From a virus, in IMG/VR virus record IMGVR_UViG_3300035703_000350, positions 1 through 28,492 of that record: a stretch of 28,492 nt of DNA; one strand, written 5' to 3'. The position numbers and the translations under genes are program-made. The notes beneath the pieces were generated by a model. The model was given only the letters and a program-made list of their open reading frames with translations, made no database searches and was not told where the DNA came from. This document shows positions 12,401-18,212 of this stretch, piece by piece; the first letter of the stretch is position 1, and each line of letters begins with the position of its first letter.

Positions 12401-13404
12401 ATGCAAATGCCACAACTGGTGCGCAAACTGTTGCTGGTACTGTTAAAATGGGAACAGCGTTGACAAGTTCAACCATTCCAGTTGCTACTATTCAAGGAAG
12501 TGATATATACGTATCGACGGCAATCTCAGATTCTATTGGTGCAAGAATACGTCTAGAAGCAAACGATACTTCGACAGCAGCAAGCCAAGAATATGGTGCA
12601 ATAGTATTTGCTAGCAGAGATGCTAGTGCGCAAGGATCAGGAGACGTTGGGTTAATACGTGGTGTAGCTGTTGGAACATCTGGTGGTAGTGAAATACAGT
12701 TCTGGACAGCGGCCAATGGCACTGCACCTAATATATCGGCAGTGGTTACATCTGGTGGTAACTTTAGAATGTACGACGCAACTGGTGCATTCTACACCGA
12801 ACTTAGCAACGCACCAACAGCAAACAGAGTTGTTACAATACCTGACTCAACGTTTACTGTAGCCGGTACTAACATTGCCCAGACAATTTCAGCACAACAA
12901 ACATTCTCAGCAGGCGGTATTGTATTAAACGATAACATTATATTACAACTTGGTACCGGTGGTGAATTTGACTTGTACCACAATGCTACCAACAACATTA
13001 TCGATATGTCACTTGGTAATTTGATAGTACAAGATACTGGTGCTACTAGATTTACTTTTGCTAGAACAACCGGCGACTTTACAGCGACCGGCGAAGTTAC
13101 TGCTTATTCAGATATTACACTAAAAGATAATATTGAAGTAATCGTAGATCCGTTAACCAAGATACTAAGTATTCGCGGTGTGACATTTACTCGTAACGAT
13201 CTAGCAGACAAAGAAACTAGACACATGGGTGTTATTGCTCAAGAAGTTGAGAAATATTTCCCAGAAGTTGTTGTTACATTAGATGACGGTATTAAAACTG
13301 TTAACTACGGTGCTATGGCAGGCGCGTTTATCGAAGCGTTCAAAGAACAACAAAAACAAATTGATGAACTACGTGAAATGGTTCAAAAATTAATAAACAA
13401 ATAA
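3406..13404 (+). CDS. Giant modular tail fibre with C-terminal S74 self-cleaving chaperone
   Basis: 3332 residues with an AGGAG site 9 bases before the ATG. Modules in order: an N-terminal fibre-type segment with 'ELAINTADGKIF' (residues 1-56); a region from residue 163 resembling right-handed beta-helix fibre domains; one copy of the helical repeat of the upstream gene (about residues 475-620); several 'HG-x-x-x-G' beta modules; the 'YNALPQNGG' module shared with the upstream gene (about residue 860); long Thr/Ala/Gly-rich repeats including four 'ELAGVISDETGSG'-type motifs. The C-terminus begins 'SDITLKDNIE', matching the peptidase S74 (endosialidase chaperone) family. Its Ser/Lys dyad would be Ser3235 and Lys3240, with cleavage before Ser3235 (known for the family, inferred here). 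A final coiled-coil-like segment ends the protein. Likely a trimeric receptor-binding fibre; the receptor is unknown. Confidence 0.88.
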   Translation: MSSTVIRHKRSSVSGKIPQSSQLESGELAINTADGKIFLLKDDNTVVDLTQGIFQNNTSVTVADENDSSQGIVSIVVDGSEKVNITDASINLKDSVVIENENSLTFRENVGGGLEGVSIKAPNNLVSGYSLTLPTGPGVAGSLLAVNDSGELYFSSADIYGGKSLFVSSENGDDTNDGINLPVRSLKRACQLASAMVYNPDGTINGTRVTIKVAAGDYSESNPVIIPDNVIVVGEGLRGCIIRPSNANQDMLRVRNGSYFAEFTFRDAVDANFVPLFTFDYAVAYDDPADATVSRDGYTYLPTTKPTIVTSPYVQNCSLISFLGGNGVKIDGSKVNSPNIPNLQIEVENPVVGPAPEQGKSMVSNAFTMLSFGGTGWRLINDAYAQIVSCFQIFLLNGVYTQSGGYCSITNSATNFGLYALRSSGYSPRTFKFDRGFVSSTGVSSGSQTITVVGVNRSAPVEEFVVRFREPEYKIAYDLIESEKNTIADDTISWINTQIATATPGSLWYNFTYTESVYRAAFLIILDAVAQDTWSTGNSITRQVTLSYFSNRLGDSSSLTISEQEDQFTSAIEQLSAITAVSIASLDSTVRSFVDEKFDLIKNGISEPNTIPEPFDVSSEGDITDNYKTSGTEVSFNAATDVNSTTNIITINGHGFVNGQSILYKNNGNSSILGLDPEQIYYVKFINANEFSLAFDDSLLYDVNIRSTGTGIHKFVSNTVEFFINEIISSHNTYQTLILQSGSESYNFVPGRAITGTTGVNNNSAIVYSWKPADRELVVSIELVTVGQSTQRVQFDATSDISSDHSVVPNTNIGVNEVTAKTGLSTATFTVGSTVQGGLLTNLVNLLEKQVWFHRPSTVNSSSHTWEFAGSGTDYNALPQNGGNTREAYEQYQELAGRVYTSGTNELGDFKVGNFITAYNRTGNITFRNKVTVDELDVLRLAFSNVVIEEISTDVNLGDDELGGPSNSRLSTQLAMRSFLSNRLGGFIDKSVSTAAVPGAIVQLNTNGQLNAELIPATRQFTSITTNGYLSKLLQVDEIPAVDLKAGDIATEEYEQIELTLSGNITAADGATITQPSTGAIGYAKGDYANSPTIIVASISGEFKAGDDSTGTDFDTAGTLFVNAVSSGVYPSSLGTSAAIIENFFLKSSNTSQYLVLSNDDSYTFTSATISNVSRSTNVATITTSGNHNLQAETHVQIICTSDSTFTVNAEVISTPTPTTFTVANTGADTGSTAATGTVRTIVSSADGNAQGAVTETRFGVLTNVDNANITGGSGYTPAAGSATYEFVPLTTITGIGTGAYADITVTAGQVTDVDLRRGGTGYAIGDIVSANAASIGGTGSNFQIEVIAIEKRAYVNILGGELFVASASSVDFVEDNTAPADKKTITLTTTVSNNFLAGDSGSGGNVNYTTHRITISSHGLTNGDPVKYDTLSNVAIGGLVNGSVYYAKSIDSSTIELYEDYSLLNKIEFTSTPANNNHNITRFTVNVIDNSIVIPAHGWTTGSAVRFEGNDLFDISGIQVESGSRFFIGSVTTNSFTLHELRSEALVSINGLVTGAKNIDGVGTGSATIYPQNARVNSVVNTSSRIKANWNSLTASNIDASNIVSGTISPSRLASGGIANTDTFLRGDSSYQTVVQSIKKANTTDNPITLTGSNVAGEFYGDPVNIGIANVDLDIGQSYSTLGVARFLQSQFDVDAGATGQVFIKSGVIDAGTLDSLDSAYFLNPANLTSAVPVNRGGTNLTTYTTGDMIYAQSSGTLSPLTIGRANSFLRSTGTAPEWSTALELAEGLDVGSARLSSNSVGTGTVYNDNVTTVEIGSNAETVKIGKSTATRTLTSFVLGYDASISTTVAVNLASFTASTDAVTALGSNEVPMGSTAGILYGMLVTGSASIPANTIVTGVTAEYIYLSAETVGTINSSTTLTFTYTPLTLGIRAGDTVNISGSGITNLDGQWPVLGATSNANSFTISVASTVTANPANPVAGSITKDNTILFRNRNVIFGSAEASASPVAATIKGESGIGTNVAGGNFIIQGGLSTGNATGGSVLIKTGQVGSSGIVEQTSTTRLTIDTSGISTFTGEVRTADTIRSTETTANVFNTISTTVNAFGAATALSIGAGTGITTVNNNLIVTGDLTVNGTTTTVNSTTISVDDKNIELGSVATPSDFTADGGGITLKGTTDKTIIWDDLNDNWTSSEHWNLATGKVFKINNTSVLSSTTLGSSVVTSSLTSVGTIGTGTWQGTVIAGTYGGTGVNNGTKTITLGGNFVTGGAFTLQLTATDNTNVTLPTSGTLAVIGNPLSQFATTTSSQLAGVISDETGSGKLVFGTSPTFTTSLLTDSTALSVFNTTATTVNAFGAATVITMGAASSMVTFGDDITVTGLTKATQGVQFGATDSLLYESASNVATIRIGADGPFISFADSGSNVATLSNASGALTIATGAGNGAITLTPNGTGNVIISSGNLGIGTSSSPATKLDVVGSITARAAATQDGVILAGRAGGSSTYAVTITPATLSANRTVTLPDGNVTLQAGTMATTGGTLAQFAATTSSELAGVISDETGSGALVFATSPSLTTPSLGVASATSINKVAITAPATGSTLTIANGKTLTASNTLTFTGTDSSSVAFGGGGTVAYTANKLSVFAATTSSELAGVISDETGSGALVFATSPTLVTPSLGVASATSINKLTLTAPATGSTLTIADGKTLTASNTLTFTGTDTSSVAFGTGGTVAYTANKLSVFAATTSAELAGVISDETGSGALVFATSPTFTNGINAASTTMALFDTTATTVNFAGAATTGNFGYDGTDTSTTNLSTGAVASGSTKTINIGTGGAAGSTTTINIGDADGGSTTINSTSLIVPGNLSVGANILATTGPILTLGTLVGGGTGYMNGTHTNQTLTGGTGSYMLGTVVVASGVVTGVTLTWGGHRYTAADVLTVGSLSTTLATTVASGTGTTATLTFAAQAAAPFQVGAQIIVAGVTPVGYNGTFTVTACTTTTVSYANATTGAQTVAGTVKMGTALTSSTIPVATIQGSDIYVSTAISDSIGARIRLEANDTSTAASQEYGAIVFASRDASAQGSGDVGLIRGVAVGTSGGSEIQFWTAANGTAPNISAVVTSGGNFRMYDATGAFYTELSNAPTANRVVTIPDSTFTVAGTNIAQTISAQQTFSAGGIVLNDNIILQLGTGGEFDLYHNATNNIIDMSLGNLIVQDTGATRFTFARTTGDFTATGEVTAYSDITLKDNIEVIVDPLTKILSIRGVTFTRNDLADKETRHMGVIAQEVEKYFPEVVVTLDDGIKTVNYGAMAGAFIEAFKEQQKQIDELREMVQKLINK
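11031..11703 (+). repeat. In-frame 294-bp tandem repeats in the giant fibre
   Basis: The block starting TGCAGCTACTACATCT begins at 11031, 11325 and 11619, exactly 294 bases (98 codons) apart, giving two full units and a partial third. Each encodes 'AATTS-x-ELAGVISDETGSG' followed by 'LVFATSP'. A diverged fourth copy of this motif lies upstream near 10303. DNA identity between units is visibly high, so they look recently duplicated or homogenised. Confidence 0.85.
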
Positions 13405-13427
13405 GATAGCCAAATTTATTGGCTATC
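13405..13427 (+). terminator. Hairpin after the giant fibre stop
   Basis: Perfect 9-bp stem GATAGCCAA/TTGGCTATC with an ATTTA loop, starting directly after the TAA. No U-run follows on the plus strand, so it may be a weak or factor-assisted terminator or an mRNA 3'-end stabiliser. Confidence 0.5.
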
Positions 13428-13431
13428 AAAC

Positions 13432-13460
13432 TTGACAATCATAAAATATTATGTTAGAAT
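13432..13460 (+). promoter_or_regulatory. Sigma70-like promoter TTGACA-N17-TAGAAT
   Basis: Perfect -35 TTGACA (13432-13437), 17-base spacer, and -10 TAGAAT (13455-13460). The predicted start near 13467 leaves a short leader carrying TAGGA (13473-13477) before the ATG at 13485. It fits transcription by host-type polymerase. An alternative late-type ATTAAATA lies at 13465-13472. Confidence 0.65.
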
Positions 13461-13484
13461 GATGATTAAATATAGGAACTGTAA

Positions 13485-13646
13485 ATGGCGTTACCCCCAA
13501 CTGGTAGTACAATAAGATTATATGCTGATATCTCAGTTTATTTCGGCGGTCCGTCGGTTACAGTTTCTTTAGGAATTTTAGGAACTTATATAGGCATTGC
13601 AACTGGTAATAACATAACAATGAGTTCTTCATTTGGCGGAAGATAA
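13485..13646 (+). CDS. Small MALP-type structural-module protein, 53 residues
   Basis: Short open frame ATG to TAA beginning 'MALPPTGSTIRLY', with 'FGG' near residue 20 and ending 'MSSSFGGR'. Marine phages often carry short proteins or fibre modules starting MALP-x-SG with a 'xFGG ... VSL ... MSDFYG' pattern. This one follows that pattern and is a stand-alone version. TAGGA lies 7 bases before the ATG. It opens the accessory cassette behind the sigma70-like promoter, and the next gene starts 12 bases after its stop. The function is unknown; an add-on virion or fibre-associated peptide is a guess from family resemblance. Confidence 0.65.
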   Translation: MALPPTGSTIRLYADISVYFGGPSVTVSLGILGTYIGIATGNNITMSSSFGGR

Positions 13647-13658
13647 AAAGGATATATT

Positions 13659-14060
13659 ATGATTACACAATACGAAATCGAACATGTTTTATTGGCTAAA
13701 GATTATAGCAAAGCAAGAAAATTATTAAAACTTGAGGCTATAACAAATATTAATGATGCAGTTAAAGAAAAAATGAAAGCCATTATTTTAAATGGAGAAT
13801 CATTTGAAACAGTTATGAGCAGAATGGAATCTGATGATAGAATCCACTGGATTACATCGTTAGGTAAAAAAGCCGCAGCAGATCTGTTGACACTGGGTAA
13901 AGTGCAACCCGAAACCATGCTGGAGATGTCGTCATTACCAGAAGCTGATTTTAAAGAAGTTGTTAGAATTGCAACGTCAACAGCAAGAAAACTCAATGAA
14001 ATAACCATAGAAGCAGAAAGAGATTTGTCAGTTAATACAATACATAATTCTGTTGTATAA
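13659..14060 (+). CDS. Hypothetical protein, 133 residues
   Basis: I do not recognise a family. An AAAAAGGA site lies upstream and the stop overlaps the next start (TAATG at 14058-14062), so it is translationally coupled to the glycosyltransferase. The sequence is mostly charged and predicted helical: 'YSKARKLLKLEAI', 'VKEKMKAIILNGESF', then a repeat-like C-terminal half ending 'ARKLNEITIEAERD'. No signal peptide or membrane segment is visible. Its position between a small structural-type protein and a glycosyltransferase suggests a supporting role in the same cassette, but nothing in the protein itself shows this. Confidence 0.7.
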   Translation: MITQYEIEHVLLAKDYSKARKLLKLEAITNINDAVKEKMKAIILNGESFETVMSRMESDDRIHWITSLGKKAAADLLTLGKVQPETMLEMSSLPEADFKEVVRIATSTARKLNEITIEAERDLSVNTIHNSVV

Positions 14061-14674
14061 TGAAAATAGCTATATGCATTCCTGCTAGAGACACTGTACA
14101 TACAACATTTACGCAATGCTTGGTTAATTTAACAAAAAAATTAACCAAAGATAATGTAAACTTCCAAGTTGTTTTTAATTTGGGCAGTGTTATATCACAG
14201 CAGAGAAATGAATTAGTTGACAGTGCGTTGTCAATCGGTGCTAGTCATATTCTTTGGCTTGACAGTGATATGCATTTTCCTGACAACGTATTTTACGAAT
14301 TAAATAAACACAACAAAGATATTGTAGCAGCCGCATACAGTACAAGAGTAAAGCCTCAAAAATCTGTCGCATTTATTGATAAAAACGATCTTTCTAAACG
14401 ATTGCCAGTGTTTGATTCTGGCATAGAAAAAGTTTTTGCTGTAGGAATGGGCTGTGTTTTAACAAAGATACAGGTGTTTGATGAAATTCCAAAACCATGG
14501 TTTTTTCATGTATGGAATCAAGATACACAGAATATTTCTGGCGAAGATATTTACTTTTGTAAACAAGCAAATGACACAGGCTTTGAAGTATTTGTCGATT
14601 GCTCGTTAAGCAAACACGTTGCACACTATGGAATGAAAGCTTACTTACTTGATGAAACAGATGAACGCAGTTGA
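14060..14674 (+). CDS. GT-A-fold glycosyltransferase-like protein
   Basis: 204 residues. The N-terminus 'MKIAICIPARDTV' is the first beta strand and nucleotide-binding loop typical of family-2-like glycosyltransferases. 'QQRNELVDSALSIGASHI' leads to 'LWLDSDMHFP', where D68-S69-D70 fits the DxD metal/nucleotide-sugar motif. 'DIVAAAYSTRVKP' follows, as in phage and bacterial relatives. It would transfer a sugar from a nucleotide-sugar donor; donor and acceptor are unknown. The start overlaps the upstream stop by one base, and its 3' end overlaps the next gene. Being next to the fibre genes makes virion proteins a possible acceptor, alongside DNA or host glycans. Confidence is good for the fold class, low for substrate. 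Confidence 0.8.
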   Translation: MKIAICIPARDTVHTTFTQCLVNLTKKLTKDNVNFQVVFNLGSVISQQRNELVDSALSIGASHILWLDSDMHFPDNVFYELNKHNKDIVAAAYSTRVKPQKSVAFIDKNDLSKRLPVFDSGIEKVFAVGMGCVLTKIQVFDEIPKPWFFHVWNQDTQNISGEDIYFCKQANDTGFEVFVDCSLSKHVAHYGMKAYLLDETDERS

Positions 14675-16271
14675 AAAGTTTAATAGATTTTCAAAAAAAA
14701 TTTACAACGGTCAAGATGTTTTAAAAAATCAAATATTAACAAAGCACCCTGTTTTATTTGTAGACGATACATCAGACTATTCAATACTAAAAAAATATCA
14801 AGAATATGATTTTGTTTGGCTAGTTGACAAAAAAATAAATTTGTTACACACCTTCCCCCTGTGGTTTACGCCTAAAGAAACCAATGCAATTCACTTATTT
14901 CCATATGTAAATAAATCCAAGTGGCATGTTAAAAGTTGGAACATGACTAAATTGGTACCAACCAAAGGTGAAGCAACTGTTACTATAAAACACAACAACA
15001 TCTGCGGTATACACGATACCTACTGTGGCAAAGAAATGTACGATATGTTTTTTATAGGAAACATAAAGTCTGAGAATTATAAAAAATTAATAGAGAAATT
15101 TCCTCAAACACAATTGGCAAAATCTCATGCTGAAGCAGCACAATTGTCTGCAACTGATTTGTTTTGGTTAATTCCTGATGATGTAATTATAACAAATAGA
15201 TTTCAATTTAACTACGAGCCAGACGATTGGAGTTTAGAAATCATACACGTTTTTAAAAACGGGATAAATGGTCAATTTGACGGAGTTGCACTTTTTCCAA
15301 AAAATTCTAACCCAACTGCTAAAGAATTAAATTATAGATTTTATGCATCAAAAAAAGAAGTGAATGTAGTTGCATCTAATCCTATTCCATTTGAAAAATA
15401 TAACTTTAAAAATTACAATGAATATCTTTACGCATTAAAAAATTCAAATACTGATAGCTTTTGGTTTATCCCCGACGATGTAGAAATAGCAGAAGATTTT
15501 TCTTTTACTGAATACTATGACAGATCTATTAATCATACTTTTTTAAATGGAAACCACACAGACGGTATTGTGTTGTTTAGTAAAAATTCTCCTGTAACAG
15601 AAAAAGAATTTTTGTCTAGAAATTATTTACAAAAAAAAGAATGGCCGATTGTTGCAAGTTTTCCTAAAAAATATGAACGATTTAAAATCGACGACTATCA
15701 AGATTACTTGGATGCAAAACAAAAAACCAAAACCAACATGTTTTACGGAATTCCTAGTAATGTTAAAGTAAACGATTCTTTTAAATTTGACATTTATTTT
15801 TCTTACAACAACAACTTTGACAATAATATTACACATGTTTTTCTAAATGGTTCGCAATACAACGGAATTGCACTGTTTAGTAAAAATAATAATTTAACAG
15901 AAAATGAAATAAATTATAAATTTTATATAGAAAAAAAAGAATGGCCTGTTGTTGCAAGTGTTCCAGATAATGTAAATTACGACATTTTAATAAATGATGC
16001 ATTTTCTGCGTGGGCTGCTGGTTTTATTGAAACTACCAAGTTAGCAGGCGACTTACATTCAAATGGAAAATTAAATGTTGAAGTTAAAAATCAAATCAAT
16101 ATAAATTGCAGCGAAATAAAAAATATTCCGTTTGCTGAATTTTATATAGTTGGATCAAAACAAGGAAAAAACTTTGGGTTAGAAAACCTAGGAGAACCCG
16201 AAAATCTTTTAAAAATAAACGATCAGCTGTGGCTTAAAGATCAGTTTAGCCAATTAAATCAATTAGTTTAA
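14652..16271 (+). CDS. Multi-unit glycosyltransferase-like repeat protein
   Basis: About 539 residues from ATG 14652. A TTG at 14649 and an ATG at 14661 are alternatives, and none has a clear ribosome site because the start lies inside the previous gene. Four units are visible, centred on 'FVWLVDKK', 'FWLIPDDV', 'FWFIPDDV' and 'FYGIPSNV'. The last three continue with 'H-V/T-F-x-NG', 'G-V/I-A/V-LF-x-KN' and 'KKE-W-x-VVAS'. This resembles the marine T4-like phage family with 'FYVVDGDA ... HVW', a glycosyltransferase-like group in which the D-x-D site is here replaced by PDD or PSN. The C-terminus has 'INDAFSAWAAGFIETTKLA', also typical of that family. Enzyme activity is uncertain. It overlaps the convergent Nudix gene by 26 bases. 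Confidence 0.75.
   Translation: MKQMNAVEKFNRFSKKIYNGQDVLKNQILTKHPVLFVDDTSDYSILKKYQEYDFVWLVDKKINLLHTFPLWFTPKETNAIHLFPYVNKSKWHVKSWNMTKLVPTKGEATVTIKHNNICGIHDTYCGKEMYDMFFIGNIKSENYKKLIEKFPQTQLAKSHAEAAQLSATDLFWLIPDDVIITNRFQFNYEPDDWSLEIIHVFKNGINGQFDGVALFPKNSNPTAKELNYRFYASKKEVNVVASNPIPFEKYNFKNYNEYLYALKNSNTDSFWFIPDDVEIAEDFSFTEYYDRSINHTFLNGNHTDGIVLFSKNSPVTEKEFLSRNYLQKKEWPIVASFPKKYERFKIDDYQDYLDAKQKTKTNMFYGIPSNVKVNDSFKFDIYFSYNNNFDNNITHVFLNGSQYNGIALFSKNNNLTENEINYKFYIEKKEWPVVASVPDNVNYDILINDAFSAWAAGFIETTKLAGDLHSNGKLNVEVKNQININCSEIKNIPFAEFYIVGSKQGKNFGLENLGEPENLLKINDQLWLKDQFSQLNQLV
14811..15960 (+). repeat. Four degenerate ~95-116-residue repeats in the glycosyltransferase-like protein
   Basis: The aromatic 'F-W/Y-x-I/V' strand starts near 14814, 15162, 15459 and 15741, spaced 348, 297 and 282 bases apart. 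The last three units keep the order PDD/PSN, HxFxNG, LFxKN, KKEWxVVAS. Unit 1 is the most diverged. Confidence 0.75.
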
Positions 16272-16680
16272 AAACTGTTTCCAGCTTTTGTTGATTTGTT
16301 TTACTTCTTAGTGTATTGGCCAATCCAGTGTGCAACGGTTTTGGCCATTTTCCAAAACTAACCCAACAATAACCGTCGTGCTCGTTGTTTAACACAGGTA
16401 TAAATTCTTCCTGTACAACACACAAGTATGTGTGAAATAAAAATTGTTCGTCGTTACTGATAAAGGTTTCTAACGGTATAGTTTTTTTAATTTCAGGAAG
16501 TACACCTATTTCTTCTTGGATTTCTCTACGCAAACCTTCCCAAGGTGTTTCGTATCCTTCGTTGGTACCACCAACTAAACCCCATACATTGTTCTGTTTA
16601 GATTGTGTTCTATGTAATAATAGAAATCTATTTGTATTTAGAGTATAAAACAAAGCACCGGAGCATACAATCTTCTTCAT
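16246..16680 (-). CDS. Nudix hydrolase (MutT-like)
   Basis: 144 residues from ATG at 16680. The frame stays open further upstream into gp15, but the MKKIVCSGALFY start fits the family and avoids overlap. A complete Nudix box G-x5-E-x7-REIQEEIGV spans residues 38-60: G38, E44, R52, E53, E56, E57 and G59 are all present. The family cleaves nucleoside diphosphates linked to another group, such as damaged NTPs, dinucleoside polyphosphates or nucleotide sugars; the substrate cannot be read here. It is third in the minus-strand operon, 8 bases after the gp15 stop, without a clear Shine-Dalgarno. Nudix enzymes occur in T4 (NudE) and other phages, but coupling to the tail terminator gene is unusual. 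Its stop region overlaps the convergent gene. Confidence 0.88.
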   Translation of the reverse strand: MKKIVCSGALFYTLNTNRFLLLHRTQSKQNNVWGLVGGTNEGYETPWEGLRREIQEEIGVLPEIKKTIPLETFISNDEQFLFHTYLCVVQEEFIPVLNNEHDGYCWVSFGKWPKPLHTGLANTLRSKTNQQKLETVFKLIDLIG

Positions 16681-16688
16681 AATATTAA

Positions 16689-18212
16689 TTATGTTTCTGG
16701 AAACAGCATCCATCCGCCTTGTGAAAATTCGCCTTCGTAACTTTTTGTCCAATATTCGCCAGTCCACTTGTACTGTGAGCCAGTTGCTAAGTTGGTAATG
16801 TATATAGGATTTGGAGAATTTGCTGCATTAAAAATAACTGACCATTCAGCACCGTCATATTCAACTATATCGTTTTCTCCTGCAACAAGATCTCCAAAAG
16901 GTGAATCTGTTGCTTTCCAGCCATCGGCGCCATCATCATTAATTACATTACCAATTTTTCCTAACAGCATAACACGCAAGCCTGAAACAAGTCTAGTTGT
17001 AGGGTTCCATCTTAATGGATCAATGATATAATCGATACTTGTATAACTGTTTGGATTTCTTGCTGGGCCTGGCAACACAGTATTACTAGGCAGTGTATCA
17101 CTGTCCCAATCAACAAATAATTCGCTGGGTTTAAGAGGATTCACTGTAACGTAACCAACTATATAACTTCCGTCATCTTTTAATATTCGTATTTGACTTA
17201 TACCGGGCTTGTAGCATCCTGGATATGCATCAAACAGAGAATTCCAATTCATACTACCTATAGTACCTTTGTCTATCACGTAGGCTTTGTTGCCGATTAC
17301 ATATAATCCTAAAGACAACCAAGTACTGTTAGTCAATGATGAACCAGGCTGTCTAGGTCTAATTTTTCTAGTGACTCTAATATCCATTTCTCCAGTACCG
17401 TCATTTGGAAACTGTCCATCATCAACAATTCTTTCTGCAACCCCGTTGATGTCTGTTGTTTCTCTTTCTTCTATAATTTCAAAATTATTTCCGTCTAACA
17501 AATTGGTAGGAGTGCTTATACCTAGGTCTATGTTTCCTTGACTTTCAGTAAAGACACTGGTGATAATATTTGTAATAACACCTAGTCGCTTTACTTTTGC
17601 TGGAGGAGAAATATATATAGGTGTTGAAAACGCAAGTGTTGCTATGTCTATTTCACTTTCTAAACCTACTGGTATAGATCGGTTGCTGAATTCTATTCTA
17701 TCTAAATTAACCACAGTTAAACTGGTCCAGTCAACAAAATTGTCAGTTGTTTGTATTTCTAAACTAGGATGAAATAATGTTAAAATTTGTTCAACAATTT
17801 GTAATTTTTGATCAGTGTTGCTGCTCCAAATATCTACGTTTACTGACAAATTATAAGGACTTGGCATAAGTCGTTCTACTGTATAGTTGCGTCCTTGTGT
17901 GTTTAGATATTCTTGACCTGACGCATCTACTGCTCTTTCTCTAATGTGAACTTTACTCACAAATGAAGAATCACTGGTGCGTGTTCTATCCATTTCAAGA
18001 CCTGTTATATAAACTGACATTCTTGGCACGCTGGGCAATTTATTTTCTGAGTTGTCTTTGATAATAGAAGCAACTTGACGAGTTAAGTCTCCGTACAGTA
18101 CAGGAATTTGTTTAATATCACCGTCGGCATCCTTATACGAAAAATTACTCATCAAACGTATTATCTGTGTTAGATATCTTCTAATTTGACCGTCATAAAA
18201 ATGTAAACTCAT
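16689..18212 (-). CDS. 15: gp15-like tail terminator / sheath stabiliser, with long C-terminal extension
   Basis: 507 residues. The N-terminal half matches T4 gp15 features: 'FYDGQIRRYLTQI' at the start, 'PVLYGDLTRQVA', 'PSPYNLSVNVDIW', then 'QIVEQILTLFHPSLEIQTT' and 'YISPP'. gp15 caps the top of the tail tube and sheath and joins the tail to the neck. T4 gp15 is about 270 residues, so about 250 residues are added here. The extension contains aromatic mini-modules 'VEYDGAEW' (16842-16869) and 'YKWTGEYW' (near 16749-16772), like ones in gp14 and gp18. The start overlaps the gp14 stop (TAATG), so the two are coupled. Confidence 0.85.
   Translation of the reverse strand: MSLHFYDGQIRRYLTQIIRLMSNFSYKDADGDIKQIPVLYGDLTRQVASIIKDNSENKLPSVPRMSVYITGLEMDRTRTSDSSFVSKVHIRERAVDASGQEYLNTQGRNYTVERLMPSPYNLSVNVDIWSSNTDQKLQIVEQILTLFHPSLEIQTTDNFVDWTSLTVVNLDRIEFSNRSIPVGLESEIDIATLAFSTPIYISPPAKVKRLGVITNIITSVFTESQGNIDLGISTPTNLLDGNNFEIIEERETTDINGVAERIVDDGQFPNDGTGEMDIRVTRKIRPRQPGSSLTNSTWLSLGLYVIGNKAYVIDKGTIGSMNWNSLFDAYPGCYKPGISQIRILKDDGSYIVGYVTVNPLKPSELFVDWDSDTLPSNTVLPGPARNPNSYTSIDYIIDPLRWNPTTRLVSGLRVMLLGKIGNVINDDGADGWKATDSPFGDLVAGENDIVEYDGAEWSVIFNAANSPNPIYITNLATGSQYKWTGEYWTKSYEGEFSQGGWMLFPET

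Noticed and set aside
14649-14651. TTG start for the repeat protein
   Set aside because: An in-frame ATG follows immediately (14652) and there is no ribosome site favouring TTG.
16681-16767. Longer Nudix N-terminus from the open frame
   Set aside because: It would overlap the gp15 end, and the extra residues are Arg-rich and unlike Nudix N-termini; MKKIV is a typical start.
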